From NCBI RefSeq assembly GCF_030272615.1, contig NC_081414.1, positions 521,668,185 through 521,732,184 of the forward strand: a DNA stretch of 64,000 nt, written 5' to 3'. The stretch is from Cryptomeria japonica (Eukaryota; Streptophyta; Pinopsida; Cupressales; Cupressaceae). Both the position numbers and the translations under genes were made by a program. A model generated the notes under the pieces. The model was not told where the DNA came from, did no database searches, and saw only the letters and a program-made list of their open reading frames with translations. Of this stretch, positions 58,962 through 64,000 are shown one piece after another; the first letter of the stretch is position 1; each line of letters starts with the position of its first letter.

Positions 58962-60464
58962 ATGGAGGAATACTGGTATGAGAAGTAGATTGATGGAGCT
59001 AATGAAATTATTGCTTAGCTAAAAGAGAGACTAATAAAATCACTTGCTAAAATAAAGGAACTATCTCTACAACTCAATGAGAGTTAGGATATCATAGATC
59101 AACTCTCTAAACAGAGTGGATCTGAAGAAGCAGTCTCAGAACTAATGGAAAAGAACAATAAGTTGACCAAAGAAATCACCAATCTAAAAAGAGAGCATGA
59201 AAATCAAACCCTCAGAATGACCGAAATACTGGAAGCTAGCAGGAGAGTAGATGAAAGAAAAAGAGATGCAGAAGAAGCTTTGTTAAAAGCTGAAAAAGCC
59301 AAAAGGCTTGTTGAAGAAGCCCTAAGATAAAATGATGCAATCATCATTAAAAAAGATGAAGAAATCTAAATTCTCACTCAAGAGAATGAATACATACATG
59401 AGCATCTGCATAACAAAGAAGGGGAAAGGAAGAAGAAGATGAAAGAGATTGAACAACTCACAAATGAGTTGAAATATGCAAATGAGAGAAAGGAAAAACT
59501 AAGGAAATTTGATGAAAGCTCTGAGAATATGGATGAATAGTTGAAAGATCAGAGAAGAACAAAGGAAACAACTGATCTTGGTTACTCTAGTATAGGTCCT
59601 ATGGAAACCTGAGAATCATCTAAATTCAAAAGGATGAAGGATGATAAAAGAAACTATTTAGGAATGAAAGGTATGAAGTTTTCTAAATCTTCTTGTAATA
59701 ATTGTGGTAAAGTGCATCATAAGTCTGATGTCTATAGAAATCAACTGGTTAGTCAAAAGAAGTTTTTCATCTTTGATGGTTATTGCTATAATTGTCACGA
59801 GTATGGTCACACTACTTATAAGTGTAGATCTCATTCTAGCAACATGTCTAATATAAGAAATTTTAATGGATATTGCTCAACATGAAATAAATATGGACAC
59901 AAAGCTTAATAATGCATATTCAACTCAAATGCATCAACATCATCACTCAAACTAGTTAGACCTAATAAAAGGAGAAAATAGTTCAATGTCACATGTTCCA
60001 CTTGTGGTAATTTTGGTCATGGTGCAGCAAATTGAAGAATGAGAATGGGTCAGAGAAATAATGCAATACCATGGAGGACAACTGGTATGGCATGTTTTAA
60101 TTTCCATAAGATCGGTCACTTAGCCAGAGAATGCAGGAAGCAATCCTAGAACTGGTTTGAAGATAGGAACCAGTTTGGCAAGAAGAAAGAGAAAAATGAT
60201 TTGAAAGGAAAGAAGACAATTGAAGAGGTGAGTAATGAAATGAAAAAGACATGGATTAAGAAGAAAGAATGCAAAAAATAAGGGAATCCTTCTGAAACTA
60301 AGTCATCATTCACTAGTGATGATAGTTCCTCTTCAAACAAGGCATACCGATACTTAGGGGGAGCACATATGGTAAGATCATTTTTGAATCCCCTTAACCA
60401 ATATAAGGTTATGTCTATCAGCATAGTTGAGACACATAAATGTTTGTCTAAAGTTCTTATTTGA
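58962..60464 (+). pseudogene. N3 ORF1: coiled-coil protein with five zinc knuckles (decayed)
   Basis: ATG at 58962; one frame of 500 codons to the stop at 60462, with about a dozen internal stops and no frameshift. 59000-59530 is Lys/Glu-rich coiled coil (NNKLTKEITNLKREHENQ). Knuckle remnants: CNNCGKVHHKSDVY, CYNCHEYGHTTYKC (intact, about 59785-59826), CST-stop-NKYGHKA, CSTCGNFGHGAAN-stop, CFNFHKIGHLAREC. The order and spacing match N1 ORF1. The start matches N1 (MEEYW against MEGYK). The true end could be earlier than 60464. Confidence 0.8.
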
Positions 60465-60733
60465 TAAATGTTTTGTGGGTTAGTTATTTGTGTATCGATA
60501 TCGGTAACAAGCAACTGGTAAAAGGTAAATCAATGTACCTTAAACTGTAAATTTTTAAAACTTACCATTGTATCAAAACACTGATAAATCTCAATGGATG
60601 TATAAGGAAATGACAATACATTTCACTTTCCTTAATTTATTGTGAACATTCTCAAGCTCTTGTGCGACCTAAGGTGATCAAAATCTTGCTAGTGATATTT
60701 GTGTGAAGAGATCAATCAGTGTGATAGTGGTGT

Positions 60734-63570
60734 TTGGCATTCCTAGAGGAGAAGGTATTAAAACCCTATTTGAGAAAAAAATATTTGAAGGTCATCATGG
60801 TAGCTTCTATATCGACTCTTGTGTTGGTTGAAGCAATTAAAGAACCACAACCCGAGTTCAAGTTGCATCCAATGAAAGCTAGTGAGATTGACATGACTAG
60901 TGCCTTATCATCTCTGCCCTTTGGTGTGTTATTGGTTGAGGATATTCACTCCTTCATCCATTGCAAGCTTGAAGAAATTGGAGATAAATTCATTCAAAAT
61001 TAATTTAAAGGGTTCTATGATAATGATATGTTGAAGGTAGAATATTCACATCTAAAAACCAAGGGTTTGTCAAATTTTGTTCACTTTCCCAATCAGTTTC
61101 ATGTCAATTAGGTTAGGTATGTATTAAGCAGAGTACATGATCAATTGTTATGGCAGGAAACTAAAGCACTGATCAAGATCACAAAGGATGTGATTCAAAG
61201 AGTGACAAGGTTTAGTGCAACTGGTGAAGCACTAACCCTAAGAACAATTTCATCAACTGAAGTCACTCAGTTAACCCAATTCTGATGTGACATGAGAGTA
61301 ATGACAATTTCTCACATTGAGGATGCAGAAAGTAAGATTTGCTTGTGCAATGCTGGGTTATAGGGTCTATAAATCAAGCCGCATGAACAATGTGTTGAGT
61401 GGTGCTATACATGTAGCCTACCAAATCATCAAGGAGGATGCAACATATGATATTTTTGAGATGATTAGAAGCCAATTTCTAGTGAACATGGAGTGAATTA
61501 AGAAGGATAAGAAGCAATCTTTCAAATATGGCTCACTACTGGTATGTATATTTTTCTATGTGCAAAACTTCTTTCCTAGTAAGGGTAATATTGTATGGTC
61601 TAAAGAAAAACCTATCATGGTTCAGATAGGTGAAATGATTAGGGATTTAGGAGATATGTTTGGAGAAGCAAGGTGGGGATATTTTAAGGAATTTCAAATT
61701 AGAATGTACAAAAGAGAAATAAATCCAACCGGTATATTGCAGAAATACAAAGACAACATTTGCTTTCTTGTAGACATAGATTGTTGCATTATTCAAGTAG
61801 TTCAACCCATAACCTTTTGGGTACTAGCTATGGGTTATGAGGTTGGAGCAGACATTGTTAAAATTCATGCAAACATGCTAGTTTCTAAACTAGTAGACAA
61901 GAAAGCAAAGAGATTTGGAACTTGTGAGGAGGAAAAATCCAAAATAAAATAGGAACTTAAGGAGACAATCATACAAAGGAGAGTAAGAAAAATGATTGAT
62001 ACCCTAGACAAAAAATATGGAGGTGAAGCATGTGGTGCCACTACTTCCACTAGTACTAGTGAACAAACAGGGGCCAAACCTAATAAAGATGAAGAACCAA
62101 TAGTCTAAAAAAAGAAAATGTCAAAGACAAAACCCAAGGGGACTGCAACTAGCAAGCCAGCAACATATACAAAGGAAAAGGACACTCCTGTATCTTCCCC
62201 AAGTAAAGGTAGACCGATAGGAGTAACATGCCAGAAAGAAAAAGAATGAAGGAAAAGTTGATACAGAGGCTGAAAAGAAGCCCAAAAAGAATGAAAAGGG
62301 GGGTGATAACACTAACACCCAATTAGATGTGGAAATAAAAGAGGTTAGAAGAAGTGGAATAAATATAGCTCCAATAGTTGATGAATTGGTCCATGGGATC
62401 AAAGAGTATGGAGGTCTATCTAGCATTGGGAGAACATATTCCCTCTGTAACAAAGGGGACAAAAGAAGAATTGAAGAAGCCCTAATCTGGAACTTGCAAA
62501 AGTTTTGTAGAACTCCCTATGAATTATATGGAATAATTCCATTAGGTTTGCATATTCAAATTGAAGGGGGATGGAAAATATCCCTAGCCATTGAGAAAGA
62601 GCATAGGATAAAAGCACTCATGGAGGTGAAACATGATTTAGATCTTGATCAAGCTTCACTAGTGGCTAAAGCATGTATTCAACATTTTAAGATAAGAAAT
62701 AGAATAGGGAGACTGGCTATAGGTGAAGTTGAAGCTATACATGAAGAAAGTGTTTCCTTGTGGAAAACAATCATGAGTCAGCAAAAGGAAGTTGAAGAAG
62801 AAATAGCAAAGGGAAACAAATAGGACAAAGGTGCAACTGCCCTTGACAAAGGGAAAGGTAAAGAAAAAGGCTCTACTAAAGATTTTGATGTTTTCATAGT
62901 TGAGGATATCATAGGAAATGTTGTGTCAGACATTCCCAATCTGAAAAAGGATATCAAGCAACCAGTTAATACTACATCAAGAAAGGGAGCTGATCAAACT
63001 AAGCATCCTGGTGAAGATGAAGTGACAATTAAAGATATACCTTATGAAGATAAACCTCACAAAACCTCAGTGACACCAAATCCTATTTTGTTAGAAAAAG
63101 GTACAAAGGAAGAGAAGAAAGTAGAAGATAAGAAATCAGTGATGGATACTCCTCCGGCTAAAAGGAAGTTAGACTTAGAAAGGGAGAGTGAAAAGAAGAA
63201 AGTAAAACTCACCACCGCAACCAGTTCTGAGGTTGAGATTATAGAAAAGGAAGATGACATAGAGGAGGAAGAAGAGGAAGAATATGTCATTGATATAAAG
63301 AAAATGACCCCCAAGTAATTGATGAAAGTTTCTGAAAAATAGAGAATTCAAGTTGAAAAGGTAATATTGAGAGCAAAGAAAAAGAAGGCAGGAATTCTCA
63401 ATTCTGCCAAGACAATTCTATTTGACCTAATTTTTGACATTGTTGTTGATGATAATGTAGCCATCATTGATTAGTTGGGAACTCTTATAACAACAATCGG
63501 TTTAGAGGCAACCGATCTCGAGAAGGTTGCAATAAGAGAGTATGAATCAAGGAGAGGAAAAAACAAATGG
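60734..63570 (+). pseudogene. N3 ORF2: unrecognised protein, frame-shifted copy
   Basis: The original start is probably at 60734, where TTGGCATTC stands in for the ATGGC of N1. Block A: GVLLVEDIHSFIHCKLEEIG (60924-60984) and YVLSRVHDQLLW, then SSRMNNVLSGAIHVAYQII (about 61377-61434). Block B: SLLVCIFFYVQNFFPSKGN, GYFKEFQIRMYKREINP, CFLVDIDCCIIQVVQP, MGYEVGADIV (61530-61860). Block C: GIKEYGGLSSIG, ELYGIIPLGLHIQIEGGWKI (62400-62590). Basic linkers and an acidic EEEEEEE segment (about 63260-63285) follow. At least two frameshifts and several stops. The block order matches N1 ORF2. Confidence 0.72.
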
Positions 63571-64000
63571 AATTGTGTGTAGGAAAAGTGGTTTGATGAA
63601 ATGGAAAATACGAATTTAGGATTAGTCCACACACCAATGGGACTCTTGGTGCAAGTTATGTAGATATATCGAATAACTCAACTTCCCAAGGGATGTTCCA
63701 TTGTTCTCTATCTCACAAGACCCCTCAAGCCAATGCTTTTTCTCTCAGATCACTAAACAAAGTGACTTAGGGATGACAATCATGAGAATGAGGGATGTTT
63801 GATCAATCTAACATGAATGCAATCCTAAATGAGAATGATATTAATAAACATGAATTAAACTAGCATGTATATGATGATAAGATGAAAGGATTAGTAAAAT
63901 AACTATCCTAACATGACATATTAGCTTAATATGATTATTTATGATAATAGAAATGCTTCTAAATGTTTATTAGATTATTTCTATTCAAAGAGAGACTAAA
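63571..64000. other. Unassigned window end
   Basis: After about 63595 the resemblance to N1 ORF2 cannot be followed (N1 has about 600 more bases of tail). The text becomes AT-rich without coding features. It may be the N3 tail, or another insertion whose end lies outside. Confidence 0.35.

Larger units (their letters stand above)
57761..64000 (+). mobile_element. N3: pol-less LTR element with ORF1 and ORF2, runs off the window
   Basis: 5' LTR 57761-58902, primer-site remnant, ORF1 with five degraded zinc knuckles, ORF2 with the same blocks as N1. As in N1, only about 270 bp separates the ORF1 frame from ORF2, so pol is absent. The 3' LTR is outside the window or lost; the last 400 bp (from about 63595) are not clearly N3. 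Confidence 0.85.

Overview
This window looks like the repeat-packed, gene-poor DNA of a large plant nuclear genome. A conifer or other gymnosperm is my best guess, but the sequence does not prove it. I find no credible host gene, tRNA, rRNA or CRISPR array. Almost everything I can explain is a nested stack of LTR retrotransposons and their decayed open reading frames. 'By eye' below means unaligned, manual comparison.

Layout: 1-736 is an LTR fragment. A non-coding repeat, R1, runs from about 737 to 19262 (copy 1, in three pieces) and recurs at about 33240-36974 (copy 2). R1 copy 1 is split by two Ty1/copia elements: C1 (2284-8907, minus) and C2 (11108-18760, plus, with perfect 5-bp target duplication). 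19263-22440 is largely unexplained. C3 (22450-26136, minus) is a truncated copia element. N2 (26720-31190, minus) is half of an unusual element with no pol. 31191-31988 looks like a Ty3/gypsy LTR followed by a primer-binding site. 32900-34000 is microsatellite and GC-rich palindrome DNA. From about 36975 to 57760 lies a decayed Ty3/gypsy element, G1 (gag, protease, integrase tail). It is interrupted by N1 (41684-49686, plus, complete) and by C4 (51969-57017, minus, complete copia). N3 (57761 to the window end, plus) closes the window.

The most interesting content is the N family (N1, N2, N3). These elements have copia-type LTRs of about 1.1-1.2 kb. N1 and N3 have an initiator-Met-like primer-binding site, and N1 and N2 have repeated polypurine tracts of the Sirevirus kind. 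No protease, integrase, reverse transcriptase or RNase H is visible in any of the three. N1 and N3 encode ORF1, a coiled-coil protein of about 500 residues ending in an array of five CCHC zinc knuckles. All three carry ORF2, a protein of about 1,100 residues that I do not recognise. ORF2 blocks can be aligned by eye among all three copies despite heavy decay. The likely model is a non-autonomous Sirevirus-like family mobilised in trans by relatives of C1/C2, with which it shares LTR motifs. ORF2 could be a novel accessory or envelope-like protein.

Decay is dominated by in-frame stop codons rather than frameshifts: C4 gag-pol is one frame of about 1,308 codons with about 12 stops, and N1 ORF2 is one frame of 1,084 codons with about 17. 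CpG-containing boxes in the LTRs have drifted to CA or TG. Both fit cytosine methylation of silenced elements.
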